From: Bettongia penicillata ogilbyi
Taxonomy: Eukaryota > Chordata > Mammalia > Diprotodontia > Potoroidae
DNA length: 64,000 nt
Direction of reading: 5' to 3'
Assembly (NCBI GenBank): GCA_023548195.1
Contig: JAJHZJ010000531.1
Location: forward strand, 7,489,900-7,553,899
Shown: positions 54,716 to 64,000 of the stretch, in pieces
Layout: each line of letters opens with the position of its first letter
Position numbering within the stretch: the stretch's first letter is position 1
The notes under the pieces: generated by a model
What the model was told of the DNA's origin: nothing
Database searches by the model: none
The model's input: the letters and a program-made list of their open reading frames with translations, nothing else
Translations under genes and position numbers: made by a program

Positions 54716-55581
54716 TGTAGGAAGGCAGGGAGAAGAACAAATGAAGCAAAAAAAGACCCCTTATTTTATTTTAAGAGAAAAGGGGGAAAGATACAGAGAA
54801 GAGGTATCATTTTGTCTTTCCTTTGCAAAGGGTTTTAGTCTGCAACAACAAGTACTGTTAATTATGGCCAGGAGCCATAGCTCCAGCTGAAGGGATCCAG
54901 GCCACATTAAAGGTTGGGGAATTTGAAATGGGGGTGTTTGTGGTAATCTTCAGATTTCCACTGGCAATTTCTTTAAAAGCAGACAAAGAGTTACAATTAA
55001 AATAGAAATGGATCCAATTATTTCTGCCTTCTGTCTGAAAAGATCTAGCTGAGTAATGAGAATCATATGTATAACCTTGTGTGGCTTTCAGCTCCATGCA
55101 AGTTGACTCATGAGAGAAATTCCTTCTTTTCAGTAAACCTTCAATATTCTGTATTTCTTGAAACTCCAGCAGCTCCCTGGACTTCACTGCTCTCATTGTT
55201 TTATTCTACTTTCAAAACTGGCAATAAGCAGCCTAATCAGTACATCCCAGTCACCACTATAGTTCTCATTTGTTACTCCTTTTGATACTTCAGTGGATTT
55301 GTGAGTGCATGAAGACAGGTATTTCCCTTCAATGGATTGCAAACCATTCATGGCTTCTTATCCTGTGGGACATTCGTCCATGTCCTATCATAAATCTCCC
55401 ACTGGTGATTCACCCAGAATGATGGAAGACTTCCTCTAGACCTCTTGACAGGACATAGAGACGAAAGGAGTCCAGCGATGATACCTTATTCCCATTACGT
55501 AACTGGCCTGCCTCTTTTTCCAGTCATATATTGATATCTTTTTTTAAAATGTTGACTTTAAGGTCTTACGTCTTATACCAC
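54716..55581. other. Unassigned, non-coding
   Basis: Unique-looking sequence. No gene is seen. Confidence 0.4.
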
Positions 55582-55593
55582 CATCACTCCTCT

Positions 55594-55829
55594 AGGCACC
55601 TAGGTGGCACAGTTGGTAGAGAATGCTGGCCCTAGAGTCAGGAGGATCTGAGTTCAAGTCCAGCCACAGAGACTTCCTAGCTGTATGGTCCTGAGCAAGT
55701 CACGTTACCCTGTACGCCTCAGTTCCTCATCTGTAAAAATGAGTTGGAGAAGAAAATAGCAAACCACTACAGTATCTTTGCCAAGAAAGCCCCAGCTGGG
55801 GTCACAGAGAGTCAGAAACAATTCAACAA
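55594..55829 (+). mobile_element. tRNA SINE with RTE-type tail and perfect TSD
   Basis: Head aggcacctaggtggcacagt, then ccctagagtcaggaggatct, tgagcaagtcacgttaccct, atctttgccaagaaagcccc and a tail ggtcacagagagtcagaaac. Flanks catcactcctct at 55582-55593 and 55830-55841 are identical. Confidence 0.92.
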
Positions 55830-56014
55830 CATCACTCCTCTTCCTTTCCCTGCTGCCTCCTCCACTATGCCCAGAAATCTTCCTTATAACAAAGATAGGC
55901 AAATAGTAATAATAAATAAAATAAAAATTTTAAAATAACCAGCGGAGTGTTCATGTCTGAAAATGTTTGTCTCATTCTGCATCTGGTCCACCACCTTTTT
56001 TTGTGACAGACCCA

Positions 56015-56097
56015 TCAGTGCCAGGCACTGTGCTAAGAACTGGGGATACAAAGAAAGGCAAAAGAAGTCCCTGCCCTCAAGAAGCTCATAGTCCATG
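56015..56097 (-). mobile_element. L2 3' terminus, antisense
   Basis: Contains gccaggcactgtgctaagaa, ctggggatacaaagaaagg and tgccctcaagaagctcatag. Confidence 0.75.
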
Positions 56098-56139
56098 TCA
56101 CCTTCCCCATTCCCACCCACCACCACTCCCAAAAAAATC

Positions 56140-56571
56140 CAGTGGTTCCTTTTTACATCCAAGATCAAATACTAAATCCTCTGCTTGGTTTTTAAAGGAA
56201 GCTAACTCCTTCCTACCTTTCCAGTCTTCTTATCCTTTATCCCTTCCCTTGTTCTTGGCAATCAGAATACTAATCTTGATGCTCCTCCCACATGGAACCC
56301 CTCCTGACACCAAGTCTTTACTCTAGCTATCCCACCCTCATGCCTGGGATGCTCTCTTTCCTGTCTCCTGACTTTTGGGCTTCTTCAAAGATTTAGTGCA
56401 AATCTTATCATTTGCAGAAGGCATTTCTTAGTCCATTTCCCCAGACCATCCTCCCTACCCTCCAGTGACTTCCCTTCGATATTATCTTCTTTCTCCTTTG
56501 TATAGAGCTTGTATGTCCATCCTGTACTCTTGTATGCCCTCATTAGCATATGGGCTTCTTGAAGGCAGGGA

Positions 56572-56643
<72 letters not shown>

Positions 56644-56700
56644 CTTAGTAAAATTTCTGGCACAGAATAAGTAAATAATCCACATTGATTGATTGATGAG
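56140..56700 (+). mobile_element. L2 3' part, sense, with TC repeat
   Basis: Contains tccagtggttcctttttaca, aagatcaaatactaaatcct, cctgggatgctctctttcct, cttcttgaaggcagggacca and, after the TC run, aaatttctggcacagaataa. Confidence 0.75.
56575..56641. repeat. (TC)n microsatellite inside L2
   Basis: About 33 TC units. Confidence 0.97.
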
Positions 56701-57116
56701 TCATATCTCACCATCAGCCTTCTGAAGTCATTGATAATGATCACTGTATTGATCAGAGTTTAGATGAATGTCATTTTCCTCTACATTATTAAGGTTGTTA
56801 TGTAGATTGTCCTCCTGGATCTACTTACTTCACTTTGTATCAGATCATACAAGTCTTTCTGGTGTCTGTGAATTCTTCATATTTGTCATTTCTTACAGTG
56901 CAATAATATCCCATTACATTCATACAACAAAGTGTTTATTCCCCTATTTATGGGCACTCAGTTGATTTCCATTTGTCATTTCTTTGCTACTACAAAAAAT
57001 ACTGCTTTTTTTTTAATATATGAAAGGTTTTCCCTTTGTCTTTGAGCTCCTTGGGGGTATTTTTCTAGCAGCAGTTTAACTGGAGCAAATGGTACATAAT
57101 GTTTAGTAATTTTTTT

Positions 57117-57365
57117 TAGGGGCAGTTAGGTTGTGTAGGGGATAGAGTGTTGTGCCAAAATGACCCAAACCCAGCCTCAGATATTTTGTGACCCTGGGCA
57201 AGTCCCTTGACCTCTGTTTGCCTCAGTTTCTTCATCTGTAAAATGGAGAGAATATTAGCACCTACAGTCCAGGACTGCTGTGAAAATAAGTGAGATGATG
57301 ATTGTAAAGCACTTAGCACAGTGCCTGGCACATAGTCGCACTAAATAAATGTTAGTTATTATTTT
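57117..57365 (+). mobile_element. MIR/L2-tailed SINE inside L1
   Basis: Contains ggggcagttaggttgtgtag, gtgaccctgggcaagtccct, cagtttcttcatctgtaaaa, gtaaagcacttagcacagtg and a terminal ctaaataaatgttagttatt. L1 sequence continues on both sides. Confidence 0.82.
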
Positions 57366-57699
57366 TATTATTTCAGTATAAATCAAAATTGTTTTCTAGG
57401 ATAATTGGCCCATCTCACAGCTGTACCAGTGGGGATTGTCTTTCTACAGTCTCTCTAACATTTATCATTTTTGTGTTTTCTCAATTTTTCAGATCTAATG
57501 AATATAAGATAAACCTCATAACTGCTTCTAAACTTTTCTTATTAGTGATATGGAACATTCCTTCATATGGTTAATAATAATTTGCATTTCTCCATTTGAG
57601 AATTGCCTACTCAAAACCTTTCAGTGTTTCTTTGTTGGAGAATAACAGACACACCCATTTAAGTGTATACATATATATGTATGTGTATGTACATACATA

Positions 57700-57875
57700 A
57701 TACAAGAATTCTTAGCTTGAAGTCAGTGAACTTTTAATAATATTTTAATAACTTGATTTCACTATAATTGATTTACTTGATAATGCATTTACAAGTATAA
57801 TTTGGAGAGGGGGTCCTAGTCTTCACCAGACTGCCCATGACATGAAAAGAGACAAGTACCTCTAAAAAGTTAAAA
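57700..57875 (+). mobile_element. hAT-like fragment, same family as 1725-1930
   Basis: Contains aattcttagcttgaagtcag, aacttgatttcactataatt and cctagtcttcaccagactgc. Confidence 0.5.
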
Positions 57876-57924
57876 CTCTGAAGGTTAAGAACTTCTAAAA
57901 AAAAACTTTTAAAAGTTTAGAACT

Positions 57925-58150
57925 TCTGGAATGGCTAGAGAGCTGACCTTGACTCTAGGAAGATCTCTGTTTAAGTCTCACATCTGACAAATAAGGTTTT
58001 GTGTGACTTTGGACATGCTCCTCAGTGTCTCCATGCTCTAGGCAACTCTCAGTTTCTGTGAATTGCAGAGAAGGTGCTGACTTACAGTGGCAGAGGAAAT
58101 TTCCTCATGAGGTAATTCCCTTTCTCAATGAAATTACAGATCCCAGTACC
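57925..58150 (+). mobile_element. MAR1-like CORE-SINE
   Basis: Contains agagagctgaccttgactct, gtttaagtctcacatctgac, caactctcagtttctgtgaa, ttgcagagaaggtgctgact and tcaatgaaattacagatccc, parallel to 31922-32130. Confidence 0.7.
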
Positions 58151-58689
58151 TATCTCACTCTAATTCCATACATATATAAATATCCATTCTCTATATATCC
58201 TGGATATCAAACCTTCATCAGAGATGTTTGCTACATAGATTTCTGCAGTGAAACAAATGTTTCTCTTTCAATTCTAGTTGCACTGATTTTGTTCATGCAA
58301 ATGCTTTTCAATTTTATGTAATCAAAGTAATCCATTTTATTTTCTAAGTTTGATCATCTTTTTACTTTGCTTTTTAGTGCATTTCTTTGTTGGTAACATA
58401 TCACAGTCTGCTTACATCTCCCATGTATCAAAAGAGTTTTCATTGCCCTTTGGGCAAGTTGCATCTTTAATTCTTCAGAGATTATATTATTCCATACTCA
58501 GATGTAATTGTCAAAAAATTGTATACTTTTTTTTTTTTTTAAAAAAGAGTGAGGAATAAAATTGATGCCTGGAGGATGAGAAAGGAAGCAGCTAAACTGA
58601 AGAAAAAGAAAACCCAAATCATTTTATATTAAATTTCCCAAACAGGGGCTTAGTCTTGAAGGGATAAACAACTAACATGTGTATGCATC

Positions 58690-59575
58690 TGTGTACAAGA
58701 ACAGGAGCAACCAAAAGATAAGTGAATAAATGGTTCTCAAAAGAATTTAAATAATTAACCATATATAATAAAAACAAAAATGCAAACTAAAGCAATCTAA
58801 AACTTTTACATCGTATGCAACAAATTAACAAAGACAACAAGAGATGGGCATAGGCAATGTTGGTGGGAATGTAGAAAAAAGGCACACTAGTTCATTGTTG
58901 ATAGAGCTACAAATCAGAACATTTTGGAAAGAAACAAAATTATATAAACAAAGTTACTAAAATGTCCATACTTTTTGACCCAGAGATTCACCACTAGGTA
59001 TATACCTCAGGGGGTGTCATTGATAAGAAGAAAGTTCCTGCATACACCAAAATATTTGTAGCAACATTTTTTGTAGTAGCAAACAACTGGAAACAAAGTA
59101 AATGCCCATCAATTGGAGAATGTCTAATAAATCATGGTACATGAATATAATGAACTATTACCATGATGTCAGAAATGATGAATATGATGAATACAGAAAA
59201 GCATGGAACTGATGTACAGTGAAGTTAAGCAGAGCAAGGAAAACAAAATATACAATGACGACAATCACAAAACAATCCTAAGTTAATGTTGCAAAATTAT
59301 AAATAAAATGCCTGGCCCCAAAGAAGAGATATGAGAAGATACCTCTTCTCACTCCTTTGCAGAGGAGAATGACCCATAAGTGTGGAATATTGCATATATT
59401 TTCAGACTTTTTCCACAGATTGGTCAGTTTTGTTTATTTTTTCTTTTTTTCTTGAGAAATATTCTTTGTTATATTGGATGACTTTCTGGGAGGGGACAGG
59501 GAGCAATGCTGGGAGAAATTTGGGGAATGAAAAAACAGAAGATATCAATAAAATTTATTTGAAAAAAAATTTAAA
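58690..59575 (+). mobile_element. Older L1 3' region
   Basis: Contains aaatggttctcaaaagaatt, gttggtgggaatgtagaaaa, ctttttgacccagagattca, cccatcaattggagaatgtc and an end with agatatcaataaaatttatt. It shares a distinct 3' segment (ttgcatatattttcagactt) with the copy at 62.2-63.06 kb. Confidence 0.75.
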
Positions 59576-59799
59576 GGCGGGGGGGACCAAAAGAGGAGGA
59601 AGTCAAAGCAAGCATTAGTTGAGATAAAAAACACGAGCAATCTATAAGTCAAAATTAGTAACTGATTGAACAGACATTTCCTCAAAGGCAATGATCAATT
59701 GCAGTATGGAGTAAAGCGACTCATCATTACCAACAGCAGTGTAAGAGGGAGCCCGTGCCACTCACAGATCATCACCATTCAATTCAGTTCAGGCAAGGT

Positions 59800-59995
59800 A
59801 AAATAGAGTCTTGTACTGCAAGTTAAGAAGCTTGGGTTCTAATCCCAGCTCTGTTATAACTAGTTGTATGACCTTATACAAGTCATTACATTTCTCCGGG
59901 CTGCAATTTTTTTCATTTGTAAACTGAGAGGATTTGAACTAAATGATCTCTAAGAACCCTTCCAATTTTAAAATCATATCATTCTATGGTTCTAA
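59800..59995 (+). mobile_element. MIR SINE
   Basis: Contains gcttgggttctaatcccagc, ctagttgtatgaccttatac, ttcatttgtaaactgagagg and aaatgatctctaagaaccct. Confidence 0.75.
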
Positions 59996-60029
59996 AAAAT
60001 ATCCAGTTCCATGATTTTGGTATATACAT

Positions 60030-60640
60030 GGGATAAAGGGCACAAGAATATCTAACAGTTGGGGAATATAAAGGTGAAATACTTGCTGCTCGCAAAGAGT
60101 TTATAATCTAATAAGGGAGACAAGGGATAGGAGAGACAAAATAAAAATCAAATCATTTGAATGCAAAGTATAATGGGGTAAGTGCCAAAAGAGAGATCCA
60201 AACTAAAAGGTAGCTGGGGAGAGGGATAAAGAAATCATGCCCAGCTGGGGGACTCAGAAAAAAAGTTTTATGAAAAAATAGTGTTTTAAACAGACCTTGA
60301 AAGATGGTTAAGATCAGAGCAGATAGAGATATAGAATGCATTCTAGTGAGTGAGAGGAGCATGTGCCCAGACATGGGAAAGCAAAGTGTGTGTATTCAGG
60401 GAATGCTGAGCTTTGACTGGAGCTTAGGATACATATGGGGAATGGTGAGAGATAAAATGGAGAATATTGGGAAGGGTCATATTGCAGAGTGCCTTAAATG
60501 CTAAAATAAGAAGTTTGGACATGATCTGGCAGAAAATGAGGAGCCAATGAAGGCTTTGGGGTGTGAGAAGGGTGTCATGATCCAAAATCTGCTTTAGGAA
60601 AGTTAATCTGGTAACAGCCTGTTTAGTGATTTAAAGATGA
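60030..60640 (-). mobile_element. L2 LINE, antisense
   Basis: Contains gctcgcaaagagtttataat, aacagaccttgaaagatggt, tgagaggagcatgtgcccag, aagtttggacatgatctggc and aggagccaatgaaggctttg. Confidence 0.68.
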
Positions 60641-61905
60641 GAAGAAAGCAATGAGTCTAGAGGTGGGAGGGAGGGTAGAATCTTTGCCCCCATGAATCCG
60701 GCCAGAGAATCTCCATGCTCACCCCCCTCCCCATCCTTGCCCAGATCAGGATGTGGAGCAGGAGCCTTGGCAGGATGATTAACCATCAATTTAAGTGCAG
60801 CTTTCTTCTGGAATTTCTTCTGCAACAAGAGATCAGGTCACTATTGTACATGTTAGACATGATGATGGACATTTCACAGTGGGATGATTGGAAGGAAACA
60901 GCTGCTACTGCTGAGTCTGTCTGAAAAGCTTTCCAATGTCCAGCTTTCCAATCTTTCCTGAGAACTATTCAGTTTGCCTGACGGCTTGCTGTAGCACATA
61001 AAATAACAAGGTCAGTAAACAAAAGGAAAACTTATGTATATTTTAGAGTCTCAATTGGACATTCAGTTACATACATTTTTTAAAGGTTCATAGGAATACT
61101 GCCCAAGGTAAAGGCTTAGGAGTTTGATTTCTGAGCCTCCATTTTTCTGTCATCACAGCTGATAGGAAGTTGAACCTAACTGTAGGTGACTTAAGGTGTC
61201 ATTTATTAGGATGATTGATAGTCACTATCAAATATCAACTAGTCTAATCAGTCATTTAGGGATTGGAAGGAAAACTGAGACCAAATTTGACGCTAATAAT
61301 ATTTGTTCTTTGTCATTTGTTAAAAACTCACCTGTGCATGGTGTTACACTGAGCTGAAGTCTTGGCCTCATCATATTTAACATCATAATTTTTTTAAAAA
61401 TATATTTTATTTGTAACTGGTCAGTCCCCTGTTTCACAAGGATGTGCTTTGTAATTTGCCTTTACTTCTCAATAATAGTAATTTCTGGGAAAACAAAACA
61501 GTAAAAAATCGTGTCCACTATTGCAGATTAAGCCCTCCCTTTGTGACAAAGGAAAACAATTAAGTAAAAACTTTTGATACCACTCTTGAATCTTATGGCA
61601 CATTCTGTCCTAATAGACCCTATACTTTTCTACCAAAGAGTTGAAAAGTATGTTTCACTATCTGTCTACTTCACTGTTTTTTTCCACTCAGAGCTCAAAT
61701 TACTTTTAGTGACGATTTCATTTACTTAGTTGTAGTAATTGATTATATTTTTATTTTGGTTCTAACTCTGAGGATTTTCTTTGGATTTAAAGATATGTGA
61801 GCGAGTTCATTGTCATGAGATGGAAATTTGTTCCAAGGTTGAAACGGAGGCAGAAGAACCCTGAGAAATCCATCTAATTATTTGAATCCTGTAAGGAATA
61901 CAGCA
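60641..61905. other. Unassigned, unique-looking
   Basis: About 1.2 kb without a recognised repeat. Frames at 60631-60828 (minus) and 60715-60924 (plus) are open for about 65 codons without features. Confidence 0.4.
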
Positions 61906-61912
61906 TATAGAA

Positions 61913-61953
61913 GAGAGGGGGAGAGGAGAGAGAGAGAGAGAGGAGAGAGAGAG

Positions 61954-62026
<73 letters not shown>

Positions 62027-62190
62027 GAGGGAGGGAGGGAGGGGAGAGGGAGAGGGAGAGAGGGAGAGAGAAAGGGGGAGGGGAGGGAGGGAGGGGAGAG
62101 GGGAGAGGGGAGAGAGGGAGAGAGAAATTAACAGAGACTGAGATTGACATACAGAAACAAAGACACAGAGAGACAGAAAGGAGAGAAGTG
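61913..62190. repeat. (GA)n/(GGGA)n purine tract
   Basis: Interrupted GA, GGGA and GGAGGG units. Confidence 0.97.
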
Positions 62191-62199
62191 GAGAAAGAA

Positions 62200-63060
62200 T
62201 TACAAATGTTTCTCAAATGAAGACTTGCAAAATATTAATAACTATATGAAAGCTTGCTCCAAATAACTAATAATAGAAGAAATGCAAATCAAAACAACTA
62301 TTAGGTTTCACTCAGCAATTGGCAAGACGAAAAAAGAAGAGGGACATGCAATGTTAGGTGTATGTGTGTATAAAGTTAAACATTCTGATTAATACACTAT
62401 TGAATTAACCCTAGACATTCCAGAAAGTAATTTGGAATTATGCTTTAAAAGATTATTAAAATGATCTTATCTTTTGGCCCAGAGACCACCCTACTAGGTG
62501 TATGGAACATGGAGATCAAAGACACAAAGGTCCAATTGATAGCAAAACATTTATAGCAGCATTTCTTGTGGTGGCAAAGAACTGGAAACAAAACTGACAC
62601 ATCAGTAAGGAAATGGCTCAACAAACTGTGGTACATGAATGTAATGGAATATAATTGTTTCTTAAGAAATGAGGAATATGAAGAATTTTAAAAAATAGGA
62701 AGAGTTACATGAGCTGATACAGAGTAAAGTAAACAGAAGGGGAAAAGAATAAATATGACTACATTAATGTCAATGGAAAAAAACAAAAAAATAACTATGC
62801 ATAGTGGCCAACCTTGTTCTCAAATAAGAGATGAGAAAATTCACCTCCCTTACCTCACTGATAAGGTAGAGAGCTACATATATGGAACCTTGCATATTCT
62901 ATCAGTCGGTGGATGTATTGGTTAGCTTTGCTGAACAGTTTTCTTTGTTTCTTCCTTTTTTTAGCACAAAGTATGACTTCTTGGTAGAGGCATATTTGAA
63001 AATTAAAGTAATATAAAAGCAAAATATATCAATAAGAACTAATTATTTTTTTTTTAAAAA
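62200..63060 (+). mobile_element. Older L1 3' region
   Basis: Contains tgtttctcaaatgaagactt, atgcaaatcaaaacaactat, cttttggcccagagaccacc, gcatttcttgtggtggcaaa, ggtacatgaatgtaatggaa and an A-rich end near 63060. Confidence 0.78.
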
Positions 63061-63099
63061 AAGAACTATCATTCTGAAAGGAAGGAGGAGGGGTTTTGT

Positions 63100-63180
63100 T
63101 TGGGGAAGCACAAGCATCTACTATGTGTCAGGCACTGTGCTAAGCAATTTTCAAGTACTATCTCATTTTATCACAAAAAA
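63100..63180 (-). mobile_element. MIR fragment
   Basis: Contains catctactatgtgtcaggca, ctgtgctaagcaattttcaa and tactatctcattttatcac. Confidence 0.6.
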
Positions 63181-63271
63181 ACACATAAAAAGGACAAGAT
63201 AGTATTCTTGACACTCATTAAATACCATAGTTGAAATACTCAGCCTGAAGTGAAATAGTCTGCAATCTGGG

Positions 63272-63286
63272 GAGGGGGGGGGGGGG
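63272..63286. repeat. Short poly-G run
   Basis: A run of G interrupted once near 63269, next to an L2 fragment. Confidence 0.8.
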
Positions 63287-63289
63287 AAT

Positions 63290-63390
63290 AATTAAATTAA
63301 TTATTAAACATCTATAATATGCCAGGCATAGTGCTCGTTGCAATGAAACAATCCCTGCCCTCAAGAAGATTACATTTTGTTTCTTTAGGA
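63290..63390 (-). mobile_element. L2 3' terminus, antisense
   Basis: Contains attattaaacatctataata, tgccaggcatagtgctcgtt and ccctgccctcaagaagatta. Confidence 0.65.
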
Positions 63391-64000
63391 GCAAAGAGGA
63401 ATCAAATATCCCTAATGCATACCAGTAGGAGACAGTGGGAACCAGTTAGAGTCAGGGAAAAACTGAGTTATTGACTTTTTTTTTAAAGTCCAATCAATGC
63501 ATATTTATAAATTAAGACATAAATAAATGCCAATAAGTGAAATGGGCTGTTAAGAAAATCGACATTAATAATAGAGTTATATCAACTAATAAGGCACCAG
63601 AAACAACATAAAAATTTTTAAACCAAGTTAGAAGAATCTTCAAATGATCAAATCCACAATCTGAAGACTACCTTTGCTCACAAAACCTGAACAGTTTGCA
63701 GATAAATTATTTTCAGCATTTTACCCATTAACAACCATATGCATCAATGCACATTCATAATTAAAGAGGTAGAAACTATTCCAAAACCCAGAGCTCTTAC
63801 AAAGCAGTGATTTGCTTCTTATCTCTGGTGTAGCCAGGAATGTTTCTCAGGGTATGATTTGTATTTATGCTTCTTTGTCTTGTGGGGAACACATAAGAAA
63901 GATCTGGGATTCCTGCCAGGCCCCCTGAATACCTGAAATTGACAGCATATGATGGGAAGTCCCCTTAGAGGGTACTTGAGAAAAAAGTCATTTACCCTGG
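63391..64000. other. Unassigned, non-coding
   Basis: No gene or confident repeat is seen up to the window edge. Confidence 0.4.

Larger units (their letters stand above)
56780..58520 (-). mobile_element. L1 LINE, antisense, interrupted
   Basis: Reversed ORF2 and 3' segments appear in order: gtatcagatcatacaagtct, gtgcaataatatcccattac, tgggcactcagttgatttcc, ataatttgcatttctccatt, then after about 450 bp of other elements atcaaaccttcatcagagat, gttgcactgattttgttcat and atgtaatcaaagtaatccat. No reading frame survives. Confidence 0.75.

Noticed and set aside
54237..54890. 217-codon frame with F/L/S-rich centre
   Set aside because: The centre is translated TTTC/TTCC repeat. The ends have no recognisable protein pattern.
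56385..56744. 119-codon minus frame with R-E run
   Set aside because: Antisense L2 plus the TC microsatellite.
61878..62220. Two 112-codon frames on opposite strands
   Set aside because: Translation of the purine tract; not coding.

Overview
The window looks like a gene-poor stretch of a marsupial nuclear genome, probably of the Australian radiation. I found no gene that I can defend. Almost everything identifiable is interspersed repeat: LINE-1 and ORF1-only half-L1 (HAL1), antisense RTE-clade LINEs, ancient L2 and L3/CR1 LINEs, MIR/Ther-1 and MAR1-like CORE-SINEs, and tRNA-derived SINEs that open with a ggcagctaggtggcacagtgg-type head and close with an RTE-type gagtcggac..ctgaacaac tail. 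One SINE at 35550-35861 has the body I associate with WSINE1, known from Australian marsupials. Species assignment is inference. The repeat identities come from remembered consensus sequences, not from a search, so most boundaries are approximate.

Layout. 1-10 kb: unassigned sequence with scattered L2, SINE, hAT and L3 pieces, including a palindromic hAT MITE at 5704-5852. 10.6-13.2 kb: a nearly full-length minus-strand HAL1 with target-site duplications (TSDs). 13.4-18 kb: L1, L3 and RTE pieces and a possible minus-strand retroviral LTR near 16.6-17.0 kb. 18.1-25.5 kb: a nested stack in which a minus-strand L3 is broken by two SINEs and a plus-strand HAL1, next to a plus-strand L1 that carries a 5' inversion. 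25.5-35 kb: L2, L3, SINE and hAT copies and a long GA tract. 35-45 kb: an unidentified 304-bp insertion, the WSINE1-like SINE, two long antisense RTE copies, a long antisense L2, and a second small L1 with a 5' inversion. 45.8-47.0 kb: a 5'-truncated L1 with a 19-bp TSD. 48.8-51.1 kb: the most unique-looking sequence, with two weak exon candidates and a 181-bp direct duplication at exactly 950 bp offset. 51-64 kb: L2, L1, SINE and large pyrimidine/purine tracts.

No set of genes works together here. What can be read is transposition history: RTE elements alongside SINEs bearing RTE-like tails, L1 alongside HAL1 elements with L1 ORF1 but no ORF2, and two L1 insertions showing the twin-priming signature. 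I saw no convincing previously undescribed system. The best items for a second look are the HAL1 pair, the 950-bp-offset duplication, the unidentified retro-insertion, the LTR-like segment and the 49.5-kb exon candidates.
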